From assembly GCA_944990035.1 (NCBI GenBank), contig CALYLX010000040.1, forward strand, positions 546,049 to 610,048: a DNA stretch of 64,000 nt, given 5' to 3'. The position numbers and the translations under genes were made by a program. Origin of the DNA: Clitopilus passeckerianus (Eukaryota; Basidiomycota; Agaricomycetes; Agaricales; Entolomataceae). Below, in pieces: positions 1-11,790 of the stretch. Positions within the stretch are counted from its first letter, which is position 1. Every line of letters begins with the position of its first letter. The notes beneath the pieces were generated by a model. The model was not told where the DNA came from. It did not search any database and was given only the letters and a program-made list of their open reading frames with translations.

Positions 1-1010
1 TTTAAGTCGATGCCCTTGTGGCTGAGCAGGAGTTTCACCACTCCTTCGTGGCCATAGTAAGCTGCATGGCTTAATGGTGTTGTTCCTCCGCAGTCTGCCA
101 AGTTGACGTTGGTGCTCTCGTAGTTGAGCAAGAGTGCCACCACCCCTTCATAACCTCTTCCAGCTGCACGGCTTAGTGGTGTTCTCCCAAATTTGTCCAC
201 CACGTTAAAGTCAATGCCCTTGCAGCTTAGCAAGAGTTTCACCACTCCTTCATGGCCCCTTCCAGCCGCACGGCTTAGCGGCGTCCTTCCGAAATTGTCC
301 GCCAAATTTACGTCGATGCCCTCGCAATTGAGCAAGAGTGTCACCACTCCTTCATGGCCCCTTCCAGCCGCATAGCTTAATGGTGTCCTCCCAAAACTGT
401 CCGCCAATGTGAGGTCGACGTCCCCATGGCTATGGCTGAGCAAGAGTCGCATCGCTCCTTCGTGGCCACTTTCAGCTGCATGGCTCAGTGGCGTCCTTCC
501 TTGTTCGTTCGCCAAATTAACCCCGATGCCCTGGTGACTGAGCAGGAGTCTCATTACTGCTTCATGGCCGTAGTCAAGTGCATAGCCTAATGGTGTTGTT
601 CCTCCGTGGTCTGCCAAATTGACGTTGATGCTCTCGCAGTTGAGCAAGAGTGCCACTATTCCTTCGCGGCCATAACAAGCTGCATAGCTTAATGGTGGCC
701 TTCCCTGTTCGTCCGCCAGATTGACGTTGATCCCCTGTTGGTTGAGCAAGAGTCTCGCCACTGCTTCATGGCCATCCTGAGCTGCATGGCTTAATGGTGT
801 CCTCCCCCGGCCGTCCGCCAAATTGACGTCGATGCTCTGACAGTTGAGCAATAGTGCTACCACTCCTTCATAGCCTCTTCCAGCCGCATGACTTAATGGT
901 GTTCGAGTTCTTCCTCCGTTGCCCGCCGAATTGACGTTAATGCCCTTGTGGTTGAGTAAGAGTGCCGCTGCCTCCTTATGGCCACGACGACATGCATGCA
1001 GCAAAGCCGT
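1..1010 (-). repeat. Tandem ankyrin-coding repeat array of NLR1
   Basis: About ten units of 102 bp (34 residues) encode successive ankyrin repeats. Neighbouring units are nearly identical at DNA level in places: a stretch of about 30 bp recurs exactly at 241 and 343. One unit near 905 carries an in-frame 6-bp addition giving a doubled RT. Such high internal identity fits recent expansion or gene conversion of the ligand-facing repeats, as is known for fungal NLR repeat domains. The array continues left of the window. Confidence 0.8.
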
Positions 1011-4000
1011 CCATCCCTTTCTATCTCCTCCATTAACGCGGCCAACTGGAAGCGGTCCTCGTGTATCCCATTTACCGGTTTGGATGCCAGGCCGTGTGTC
1101 ATGTCGTGTCCTAGACCAGTGTAGCATTGCTTCAAGACAAGCTATCCTGCCCATTCGAGCAGCGTACTCGAGAGGTGATCTACCCATGGGCGTTCGGGGA
1201 ATATCCTCAAAGGCGCCAATGGCAAGAAGATTCTTTAATGGGGCAACCCGGTCGTAGTATATTGCCAAAAAGACAACGGATGTCGTGGGGTCTAGAGGAA
1301 AATCTTGACCGGGAAATGAATCTCGTATATGGATGCAACATTGATGGGCCGCTTTCTTGTAGCTTGACAAGAAAATGTCAAGGTCTTTTGAAGCCCCCTC
1401 AGCGTTCCCTTGAGCATGGATCCCTAAGTTTCGGGACGCGTAGTCATAAAATGGTATGATATGGGATATTGACCACCACCAAGAACAATCTTGATATGTG
1501 CTGGTGCACAGTGGGAGGGATACGTAGGCCAGGCATGTCTTCAGCATCAATTCTTCTGCGTTGGAGAAGTACTTGGATTGGATGCGAGGATTTTCAAAGA
1601 AGTCTTGAGCCGTGAAATCTGGGAGCACTGGAGATCAGCGAGGCATTCACCCAGCACAGAGTAATGTACTTACGGACAAAGATCAGTTTTTCATCTCGTA
1701 CAATTACCAGGCCGGCACATAAGGAGGTGATTGTTGACATCGGCGTGACATAATCCTCAATGTTTTCACGCCCAGGCTGGGTAGCCAATGCGTGCTGTGC
1801 TTCTCTGATAGATAATTGCCGCTTTGCATGGGAAACCAGGGTTAGAGTCATCATCGCGAGTTCCCTGTGTGATTCAGGGTATGCCTTGAAGCGATGAAGA
1901 ACTCTTTCGTATGTGACATCAATGTCGTGTGGAAGATTGGCCAGCGCATTCTTCAAACTGCCGCGGTTGAGTTGTTCAGCAAGAGTGTTCATGTGGAGTT
2001 CGGCCATGAGAAATCTGTTCATGATTCGCGTTAAACAAATATGGAACCAGTAAAATCGGAATCCTACCTTCCTCCCGAAGCGTCTTTCACCTTCTCTACA
2101 ATTTCCTGTGAGAATGCATTCGAGATAGGGAAGTCAAACTTTGCGGTATTTATTCTGCTCCTTATATATGTGGACATGTCTTCATCGGCGGCAGTAATAT
2201 CTTCTCTGGTCGCATTGAACTCTCTGAATAGTTCTTCCATACCATCGAGAGTTCGCGATGTTACAAATAGTTTGATCGCGTTTCCGAGGGAGATAAGCCC
2301 ACGAAGGAGCTCGCGAAGGTCCTCAATGTTATAGTGTTCCAGATATTCGTCGAGAGCATCGAGTACGATGTAGTACTTCTGAAAATGATGGGAGGTCTTC
2401 GAGAGGGTGGGGTGTAGGTGGGTGGCTGGGGGCCGTGGGTGGTCCTTCTGGTTGGCCTCGTAAAGGGCCTCCAGATATGACGACGCCCCTGTGTCTTGGT
2501 AAACTTCGTACATTTGCCTTGACAGGCATTCAAGGACCGTTGTTGTACTTTGTTGATCTTGAAGTTTGTAGTTGAAGTAGGCGAATCCGACGGCCACAGT
2601 TGGGGACCGATGCTTTCGTAAATAGTCAATCACCAGTGAACTGACAGAGAAAAATTAAAACGAGCCCCGCTTGATAGATATTCACGGATTAGGAACGCAC
2701 GCTATGGTTGTCTTCCCAACACCGGCTTGATAGAAATGTATCGGATTAGAATTGAACACCGTCATAGAGTTGTATCCTTACGTATGCCTGGACACCATAA
2801 AATACGACAGTTGGGCTCATTTTGCCACTTTTTGAACGATTCCGACTCAAGTAACCATACGCCCGTATTGTCCGCCCGTTTCTTTGATATATCGTGGTGT
2901 GTCAGCCGGTAGTCTGTCGTGGAATACCATTTTGCAACTTTCCTGTGGTGGTTGCCTGGGGTTTTAGGTCATAAAAACAATCTGCAGATGAGCGAAGCGA
3001 TCCTTACTTGAATCTAGAAGCCGAATTTACGTGAGATGTCATGGCCAAACATTGCAGATCCCGACTTCACTCACAGACAATCTCCCAATTATCCCCTACG
3101 ATATTCTTGAAGTTCCCGCCATATATCTCAACCCCCTCACACGTCCTCAGCCGGTCGAATACGGCTGCTTGAGTGTCGTTGCCTCCTCGAGTGTCGCCAT
3201 GAAACCGTCCAGCAGGTACTTCCGCATTGAACAGTATGGAAGGTACGTCAGCCCTCTTGGGGTTTTCAGTTGTCGTCGCATCGTTTTCAGGGTCGCCTGG
3301 TGGAATAACCGCTCCATCCCTGGTACCTTCTCCCTGCTGCTGCTCCCGCTCTCCCTCGCTTAGCTGTATGGGTTCTAGAATGTTACCGACCCGGAGTGGC
3401 GAGCCATCTTGAGCAGCTACAGCTATGAGGTGGTGAGCCCATAGTTTGTAGGAACATTCGATCCATACTGACCATCATCTTGTTCACTCTGGATTGCAGT
3501 TGCTAAGATGAGATTGGGTTGCGACCTCTCGAGTTCTTCATTGAATTTGGGGGCTGTATCACCCGCGCATCTGGTTTTACACCATGCCGAATCCTTCACG
3601 AGGGTCACAACTGTATCTGGGTATCGCGCTGATCAGCAACGAAATCGATGCTCAGATTAAGCAGGTGTAAATACCATGACGGCGGAGTAAGTCAAAGCAG
3701 CCAATTTTCCAGCATTCTAGAAGAGTGCTTCGCAGGCCAGCATTGGCCGCCAACAGGTTTGACGTTTCTTCCTGGTTCATTATAACCCTGATGTTCGATA
3801 GAATATGACCAAGAAGCGTAGCTTCATACGATGCCGCAACTGGGGTTGGCACCATTGTGTACACATCCCAGTTATACTGCCGGAGTAGAAACCTGTCTTC
3901 GCGCGCCTGTGCTACCTCCTGTTCTTGCTCAAGCTCAGTAGCAGATGTTCTCTTTGCCCGGGCCTGACTTCTCTGTGTGCTAGTGTAGGTTGAGGTTTCT

Positions 4001-4140
4001 GATCCAACAGCACCTCTGGGACAAGAAATAGTTGCTCGTCGCCTAGTTGGATGTTTTCTTTGCTCCCATAGCATGTATCCACCAGCGACAAGCGTCAACG
4101 CGGCAGTGGTAGGAAGAAAGTAGGCCGAAAGGCGATTCAT
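1..4140 (-). CDS. NLR1: signal-anchor NACHT ankyrin-repeat receptor (C-terminus beyond window)
   Basis: Fungal NLR-type STAND protein, probably an intracellular non-self or cell-death sensor (inferred from family). The start at 4140 gives a hydrophobic N-terminal segment (LPTTAALTLVAGGYMLW) flanked by basic residues, which looks like a signal anchor. Then come a helical region, the motif EIYGGNFKNIVGDN, the P-loop GVGKTTIA (exon 2701-2725), a Walker-B-like YIVLDALDEY, an arginine-sensor-like VTSR, a winged-helix-like region (about 1590-2040) and, from about 1250 to position 1, at least ten 34-residue ankyrin repeats of the GRTPLSHAA type. Exons are visible at 4140-3675, from 3616 downward, a 6-nt microexon at 3008-3013, the 25-nt P-loop exon, about 2633-2064, about 2030-1680 and the ankyrin exon. 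The ankyrin frame is open to the window edge. It is a paralog of the plus-strand gene at 36050. NLR class is firm; biological role is inference. Confidence 0.85.
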
Positions 4141-7100
4141 CGTATAAAATCAGCCCGGAAACAGCGTCTACCCTTAGGCGAGAGTCCTAAGCGAATTCGA
4201 ATGAATTTTCAAGAGGCAATGATAGTGGGTTGGGTGAATGGAAGAAACATCAACATATCGATAGTCGGTAGTGTGGGTGCTACATGCTGTTCATCGTACG
4301 GGCGCCTGTCATTAGATGGGAGAAGAAAACGTGTTGAAAGCAGGCTGTGCATATCTGGGCGCTTGCTGTGACATTGAGCAAGAGGAAGACCTGTGAGGTC
4401 CGCTTATCGTTCACCCATCACACGTAGGCTTTGCACTGTCCCTCTCACTCTCAGATGCTTAACGTTTGAGATTTGAACTTTGACTGCTCAACAATCCATC
4501 TCTACAACCAATAGTGCGCTCATCCAGAATGTAACATGACCTTACCTACCCAGTTACTGCCGCCGAGGTCGATCTGTGAGGAAACCGTGCATCAGCATCC
4601 ACCCACACCTGTCCTGTACCCTACGCAGCAGCATCTGCCGATGAATAGTTTCTGCATCACCGTAAACTGAAGATAGGTTCAAGGTCACATCGAGATCCCC
4701 TGGCCCATTCCAACACCAAGTCTCTCATCATCCTTCTTATCTCCTCCGCGAAGAACCATACTACTGTATACCTTCATTCGCATGCTTTTGAATTCAACAA
4801 CGTCCAAAATTCAGGTCCAGGTGGGCGCCCAACTTTTCCTCAAAATTTGTAACGGACATAGAACGGTATTGCTGGAGGGGGCAGGGGGCAGCCACGGTCA
4901 GTTCAACTCTTCTTTGCTGCTTCTCCTTATCTGACGTGTTAAAATGACAAGCTGCAAACCCAGCTTTAATAACACCCCCGATATCTTGACTACACGTTAT
5001 TTTGATGGAGTTCGGACGCGCAACGATGAACCTCAAGAGGCATATCCGGCGCACGTTCTTTTACCACCTCCAATGAACCACCCATCGAATCTCTCCAACT
5101 TGCGCCAGCTCGCGGTCATACCAGCCCTCATGCTTCCATGTCGCCAGAGAGACGACGGAAATGCCAACAAAAACCGGCTCAAACCCCTGGCGGCTACGTT
5201 TGTGTTCCATAACATGACGACTTGGCGACAGGGTTTTGCCTGCCATTTTACTGGCATTAAGGCTGAAGTCGTGATTAACATTCGTCTGGTACGTGTTCAT
5301 CCTCAGAGTTTCCGTCTTTTCATCAATTCCATCGAGCTAACGTATTCACGCCAGATAATACAAATGTTGATCGGAATTGAGGAGCTCGCTGCTGCCCATG
5401 GCGCAGAATTCGTCTACCTCAGCTTCTGGAGCCACAGATTCCCGGCCAGTGGCTTCAGCCATCTTTTCATCCACCCCTGCAAGACCACTGGCTCGGAACC
5501 GACGAGAACAGCACAAAAAGCCCTCGTACACGACTCAATGCACCCGCTGCTCGACTATCCAGCAACTCACAGGTTGCCAACGCCCGGAAGGAGAAAGGAG
5601 AACTACCCGAACTTGTCAATTGAGGGTGTCAACGACTAGGTTCGCAAAGAGTACATTCAACGAAGGGCGAGGATCGAAGAAGTGGAGGGATGTCGCAGAA
5701 AGAGAAAGGAACGGAGTGGCGGTGGATGGGAGCTCCTAATGAAGGTACTAACGTCCTTCCTTGCCTTTATACGATGGTGAACTACAACTAGCAGGTCATA
5801 CCACCCTCGGAGGCCTGGGCAGGACAGGACCGACGACGTCCCATGGCGAATGATATCGATATCACACGAACAGCGGACGAGCCTCTTCTGCCAGTTGCTT
5901 TCCCGACGCACAAGTGAAGCCACATTCTGCGTAAATGCGACGGCTTCGTTGGAGGCTCCAACTTCAAGGCCGACAATCGTGGTCATTGTTATGCATTGGA
6001 GCCATTTTTGAATGCTGGGCGGCAGCATGCTTTCTAGTCACCGTCGCAGATAAATACTGCAAATTGGGCACATATGCGACGTCGGCATTGGCATCCCAGG
6101 CGATTTGACGGATAAAATGGATCTGTGGGTTATCCAGGAACTTCAAGTTGTTTGTGGGCAGGAGGGGTGGATTAGGGTTTGCTAAAGCCTGGGAATATGG
6201 AGAGAGGTGGTTGTTGTCAGCACACTACAGGTTATTTTACCTCGTTAGATTGGGACAGGTGGAAAGCGGCACAGTGGGATGGGTAAAATAAGAAGCGAGA
6301 ATAGGCGTAGAGGAGCCTGAGTTGAATGACGCAATAATATCACGAATGAACATGATCTACAACGGTACTTCTCCAATTCATCAAAACAACCTCTTCCCTT
6401 CCTCGTCCTTCTGTATAACATCAACGCTGCTCTTTCTCTCGGTACCGTCAACATACGCGTGAATCCGGACAACGGCGAAAATGCAACGACCGCCACTGAA
6501 GAATACGAGGCTGTCATGGTCAGGTCTCTTCTTCCTCTTCGCCGCTGTCCTGCGACTGACATGTTGTCTTCGTAGATGCGATCAAGGTCTGCAACCAACT
6601 GCAAGACCTCAGCTTGATCCTACACTTCCAGTTGCCTTGCATTGCCGCTCATTACGTCATCGCACTCGAATTTATTTCTTTCAATCTCGCTCAATCGTCT
6701 GACGACGCATAGATGGCCTGCTCACAGGTATCAGAAAAATTCAGTATTTCATATTGTCCGCCATATATGCGCCTTCAAGATCGCCAGGATATCATTACAC
6801 CTTCCTTCATCCGCTTAGGCTCACATTGACCTTCAACTCCTTTCTGCGAAGTGGCTTTTTTTTTTGTCTTGAACGTTTAGACTCCCGCGGTATTTCTGCC
6901 GCGATGGAGGGCGCCTTTCTCTGCGCAGAGGCGTTCAATATTATCTTTGCCATACCTAAGGCAGAACTGCCAAATGCGAGGATTACGTTGGTTCACCCAT
7001 TCTGCTTTGCCTCTCTTCCACTACCAACGTATTCTGCGGTAGGCTACACAGTATTTCTATCGCGTAACTCAATATCTCTACTATACGCTACTCGAACTCG

Positions 7101-7807
7101 TCAATGGGTTACCATGCGCCATGAAGAAAGTTCAAAAGTCCTTTTTTGACGTTCTGCCTCTTCCTCCTGCAAATTACCCTCGGCTCTCAATCTCCCGTTG
7201 CCAGGTGAAAATACAAACTGCAATCGCCCAGCGTTCGATACACGGCACCCCCGTCTCCACGATGGCTACAAAGGGGATGGAATACCGAAGGATGTACAAA
7301 GTCGATTCAAGCCATCGGTAGAGCGAATGGACTACTACCTCACATCTGGGCAAGTGGCGTTGCGCCTTGGTACCGATGTTTATCTGGTACGTCCTCAATA
7401 TTTTCACTTACTCGGTAGGCGCTGTACTGGGGTATTCATGATAGGCGAAGCAGCCGTCTACGCCTACGGGAACTAAAAGACTCACTAAAGCTCGGGGTGC
7501 AAAACTCTCCTCTCTGCCATTTTAACGTCTGGCTCTGAAGACTTCAACAGGGATCGCACCGACCAGCACCTCAGCTTGGAAGATATCCCTGCTACCGTTA
7601 CAGACTTGATTCGGAAATTACCGAAGGAGAAATTATATTGTATCTAATCTCAGTAAAGCGTGTGTTTACCCTAAGCTACATAAACAATGCCTCTGGAAAT
7701 GCGCCCTGCACTATGGCAGTCTTGTATGTTATACTGGAAGTAGGATATTTTTCGAGTATCCCTTTGTCTTGAAATGATGCCCTATCCCCATGATGAAGTC
7801 GGTGTGC
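4141..7807. other. Gap without a supportable gene; possible F-box relic
   Basis: This 3.7-kb stretch has only short open frames. Two pieces look weakly protein-like. At about 6345-6710 (+) a frame reads LPFLVLLYNINAALSLG and then, beyond a GT-AG-like gap, DAIKVCNQLQDLSLI, but the phases do not join. At about 7590-7790 (+) frames read DLIRKLPKEKLY and, shifted by one base, SNLSKACVYPKLHKQCLW, which resembles an F-box with a broken frame. The 231-codon frame at 4944-5639 resembles nothing I know. I see no RNA gene or mobile element here. Confidence 0.4.
7590..7790 (+). pseudogene. Possible F-box remnant
   Basis: A frame ending in IRKLPKEKLYCI stops at a TAA, and the next frame resumes with SNLSKACVYPKLHKQ and CLWKCALHYGS before a TGA. 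The order (hydrophobic-proline start, then LSKAC and LW) is that of an F-box helix bundle. No downstream leucine-rich region continues it, because the opposite-strand gene starts its 3' end at 7808. Identification is tentative and rests on pattern only. Confidence 0.25.
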
Positions 7808-8880
7808 CTATAATTCTGCGCTGAGAGCTGCAGCGATGCCGGCCTTTATGGAAGGGAGGTTCCAATCGGATACGGGACCAAATTTCCGAACGAAAGCGGA
7901 ATATACGAAAGGATTGTAGTCTGGTAAACGGAATGTCATGGGGGAGAGATAAGGTTGAATGAGTCTGAGGACATGTCCCTCCTTGTACCAGAGGATGCGA
8001 TCCCGTTCGAGTGTTTGGAATGTGCTCCACAGGTTAGGGAAGCTGTTCTCCAGATAAAACAGCCCATCTGCAGCCAGGTTTGGGGCCGTATGCAAGAACT
8101 TGAGCGTGACGGGCCCCGCATCTCCAGGGAAAAGGCGCTGGCGGTAGAGATCCGACTTCAAGACCGTGGACTGTGCCCATAAACGTTCAGGTAAATCGAG
8201 GAGCCAGAAATAAACCCCTTCGATATATTGAGGAGCACTCGCGAGAGTCTCAGGCGACTAATTATAAGCATCCGAAGAGTAAGATAGACGCCAGAAGATG
8301 ACAGTACTCACTATGGGTCTGGCCTCCCAAGGAATCAGGTCTAGAAGCTTAGGGTTAGGGTGATACACCGGCATGTTTTCGTCGAATCTCCTCAGGAGGT
8401 CGTCTGGAATTCCAGGGGTAATAGCCCATTGACCTGTTGTTCCCTCTGCGACTGATTGTGGAAAAGCAGCCTGGAATCCTTACCAGCTATCGAAAGAGAT
8501 AGAGAAGGATCGGACTCGTACTTTGAGACTAGTCTTGTTTTCGCACTACGGAGAGCCTCGATATCAGAGACATCCTCTTCTTGAGAGCCGACTGGCAGGT
8601 CTTCCAGGAAGATATTTTGCAGTTGTTCGCACAGAAGCTGTTCTGCCAGTGCGTCAGACTCTGACACATCCTCAACACTGTTGGAGAGCATTGGGTGAGT
8701 GGGGTCAAAGTCCGAAGATGATTCCCACTCATGGTCAAGGTCGACATTGGCCCAGCTGTGCTCGCTGGTAGAATCAGACATTTCCCGGTCAATGTTCACA
8801 CTAGAGTACGCGGCGAACGAAGGGAAACTCATATGGCAGGCAGAGGGCGCGCTCAAGGGAAAAGTGCGTGGGATGGACAA
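7808..8880 (-). CDS. Hypothetical protein, 322 residues, three exons
   Basis: I do not recognise the family. Exons 8880-8484, 8433-8312 and 8257-7808 join in phase through two short GT-AG introns (donors gtaagg and gtgagt) and give a 322-residue protein. The N-terminal third is acidic and Ser-rich (SDSTSEHSWANVDLDHEWES), probably disordered. The C-terminal half is compact and aromatic-rich, with IPDDLLRRFDENMPVY, YIEGVYFWLLDLPERLW and NLWSTFQTLERDRILWYKEG. There is no signal peptide or membrane helix, so it is probably cytosolic or nuclear. An in-frame Met lies at about 8781 as an alternative start. Splicing rests on frame continuity, which an unspliced reading lacks. Confidence 0.6.
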
Positions 8881-9603
8881 GTTGGGTGTTGGCGAGTCAC
8901 TGCGACCGTCGATGAGTCAATTCCCACATTTCGTAGCCTGAGAGCTGTCAGGGTCCCAAATGTATTCAATGGACGGTAATCAAATGTGGCAGTGGGTCCT
9001 GAAGATGGTTGATGTCCTCGAGCTCTATCGGTGCTTTGATTTCAAGGATGCTAATGTGTGAGTTAAGCAGCGGATACAATGAATGCACTAATACAATATA
9101 CATGCTCTCGAAAAATGGCTTGTTATCCGCTTTCGAGATGGGTGAGTAGATGGTGCTCTTCCTGAGCAGCCTGAGCCATCACTTCATTAATTCTTATGCA
9201 TTTAAAGCGTTATTTTCATAATCATAAACCGCAAGGACACCATACCCCCAAAATGAAATGTTCGTGCTTTGGTGGTTGGTGGTGGGTAGGGGGCTACTAA
9301 TGTGCTGACTCGGACGCGACACGCGACGCGTCTTCCTGGAATGTGGGAAAACTTGGTCCCTTGGTCCCATCACGTCGCCTTTTTTATCACCAAATTTTGC
9401 TATTGATAGCAATAGGGGCGTTCTAGTCTCGTACCCAGCCATTGCGGATGACAGTTCCTCCACAACATTCTTATAATGGAGTTGTACCTGCACGAGATTG
9501 GCGTGCCATCCAGTTCTCGATATATAACGACGGGATATCATTTCAGAAGAGGGCGCTAATATAATTTGTAACTATACTAGTGCAAGGTTATGCCGAGACA
9601 ATG
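8881..9603. other. Intergenic, nothing recognised
   Basis: Between the 5' end of the unknown gene and the 3' end of carboxypeptidase A. It contains one 115-codon minus frame (9194-9541) with no family resemblance and no splice context, so I treat it as chance. Confidence 0.5.
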
Positions 9604-11632
9604 TTATATAGATTTCAATGGCTGGCCAGACATGATCTGGTCGAAGAACTGAAGTGCAGCTTGGCCAACAGCTAATTTTCCATACTAGACAACCGTCAGT
9701 TTGTTTTCATGCAGAAATTAGAGCAGGATCGCGCTCACCCCGAACGAAGGAACTAAATGCCCAGCCCCATAGACACGGAGGTACGAGAACGTGCCAACTT
9801 GTTTATATTGTCCAGTTGACTGGCCTGCGACTTTGTAATCAGACCAGTTTTGGTGCTGATAGTCCCTAGCGAACTTGGTTTGGAGAGCATCAACTAGGGC
9901 TTCTTGACCATGGAAGTTGCAGAGGTAGTCCTGTGCAAGAGAGAAGGCATGGTAAGGGATATCCAAACAGAACAAATCGCTGATAGACGTACAGCATCTC
10001 CATCCCAAATGATTGTTCTCACGCCGGCATTGATGACCCTCTCGAGTACTGGTCTGTAGTTCCTCACCCAGTCACCTATAGGGCAGTTCTGTTAGTTCGT
10101 ACTCCGTAGGGAAGTCATAATTTACGTACCAGTAGAAAGGAAGTTGGCGTAAACCGCAGCACTACTCAGCTGCCACACTCCCTCAGCACCGATCTTGGAT
10201 TGAACGGATGCCAGGTATTTGGAAAAGTCGGGTGGGTATGGGGCACCGTTTGGAATTCGGACATCGTAAACCTGCGACATACATATTTTTATCATCGGGA
10301 CCGATTATTTCAATAAAACGCCACTCACATTGTAGTCACCACCCAGAGGTGTGAGAACATAGACGACACAGTAAACTTGAGCGATGGAACAGAGAATGTC
10401 AGAGCCAGTATCGCCAGTATCGCGGCAGTTTTTAATCTAATTCATCATCAATCTTAGCCCGAGCGTGTATGGTTTCAGGATTGTAACACCAACCTGTTCC
10501 TTGCACCCGGCTGGGCTGCTCCAGTATACTTCTCCTTGTGAGATGTTGGCAGGCGTCGTAGTTGGGTGATATGGATTGTTTTGTGCGTATGTCGTAAAAT
10601 TAGCCCATTGGATAAGAGTGTCCTGCCACATCAACTGAGAAATTGCAAAAGGACAGCGTAAGACGTATGTCACGCACAGTGAGACCATTTCCGATGCCCA
10701 AAGCCTTCAGGTTGAGCGTCAGGCCGGAGAAAGTGCCAGCTGCAATGGCGGAGTTCTGGGAGAGGAAGTAGCTGTTGACGACTTTCAGCCAGTCACACAA
10801 ACCTAAGGACCGGTTGGACACATACTCTGCAAATGCCGGGCCATAATGACCACCGTATCTATTTCAGTTCATTGGTAAGTATTCCCAAGGGTGAGAGGTT
10901 AGAGTAACGTACGATTCGGACCAGATGCCAATCTCGCTCTTCTGATACTTGCTGAACCTAGAGTCTTTGGGCCAAATTTGCATGAACGACCACACATCAG
11001 CAGCAGCAGCGGTTGAGTTGGTGACAACGGTTTCTCCGTACGAGAAACCGGTGCCAATGGGTTGGTCGATGTAAAGAACGTTTGAATTGTTATTCCACGA
11101 ATAGGGGTTGAATTCCACATCCGAGGTATCGTTCTTTATTCTGCAAGGGCCAGTCTCATAAAAGACACCCAGCATGCTCGATGCACCAGGCTATCGGAAA
11201 TATTAGTTCGAGTTCGAGCACTCATAGTAGTCGAGGAAGGCCTTACTCCACCAGCAAACCAGAGTGTCAGGGGAGCGTTGTCCGGATCATTGCGTGCTGC
11301 AAAGAACCAGAAGAAGACGCTCTTGTTTGCGGCGATGTCACCATACCCAGAAGCCTGGTAAACTCCAGGAGCTGTTTCTAAGTCTTAGGATGAGCAACGG
11401 TGGCGGAGAGGGGCAAGTTAGAGCGAAATTATTCACCACAAACGCCAGAGTTTTCCGTCACTCGAATAGCTCCAGGAGTAGTAGCAGCTACAGATCGAAC
11501 AAGTGGCCGAACCTTCTTTTGGACAGTATCCTTGGGCAGACTGCCAATGACGCCATTCGTTGGGAAGAGGCCAAAGGCTAGTGAAGAGACTGGGAGGCTA
11601 ATAAGGGCGAGTAATTTCGCAGAAGAGAGCAT
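9604..11632 (-). CDS. Secreted serine carboxypeptidase A (peptidase family S10)
   Basis: Family S10 enzymes remove C-terminal residues from peptides at acidic pH, in vacuole or outside the cell. The start at 11632 ([19 protein letters not shown]) gives a clean signal peptide; an ATG four codons upstream is not matched in the paralogs. Seen in order: NSGVCGE, WFAGGPGASS (oxyanion region), FYETGPCRI, the nucleophile motif SESYGGHYGP, IGNGLTV, the aspartate motif DGDADYLCN and the histidine motif YGAGHLVP. The triad Ser-Asp-His is therefore complete. At least eight short introns interrupt it, one within SES/Y. The C-terminus reads [15 protein letters not shown]. The Asn normally found in WLNGGPG is Ala here, which may alter binding of the substrate carboxylate. 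Paralogs lie at 29995-32017 and 33316-35305. Confidence 0.88.
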
Positions 11633-11659
11633 AGGGGATCGCATTGTAGGCTGGCATGA

Positions 11660-11790
11660 AGCTCCTTCGATTTATGGCCGATCGGAAGGCTGGGAAAGAC
11701 TAACGGAACGTGCTTGGCTCGTGCAGCAGTCGGTCGGGAAATGATGCAATTTGTGCGCGTCCGAGGAAAGGACCATCCGATGCAGTTCCC
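11660..11790 (-). promoter_or_regulatory. Promoter of carboxypeptidase A with shared upstream block
   Basis: A TATA-like CATAAA lies at 11671-11676, about 40 bp before the start. About 145 bp upstream is an ACTGCATSGGA element (11775-11786 on the minus strand) followed by a TTTCCTCGGACGCGC run and GAGCCAAGCACGTTC. The same elements recur before carboxypeptidases B and C in the same order and at similar distance. Confidence 0.5.

Noticed and set aside
4944..5639. 231-codon plus-strand frame
   Set aside because: No family resemblance, mixed composition, competing frames on both strands and no convincing splice partner; kept only as part of the gene-poor gap.
9194..9541. 115-codon minus-strand frame downstream of carboxypeptidase A's stop
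   Set aside because: Unrelated to S10, no splice link, and the intergenic composition suggests chance.
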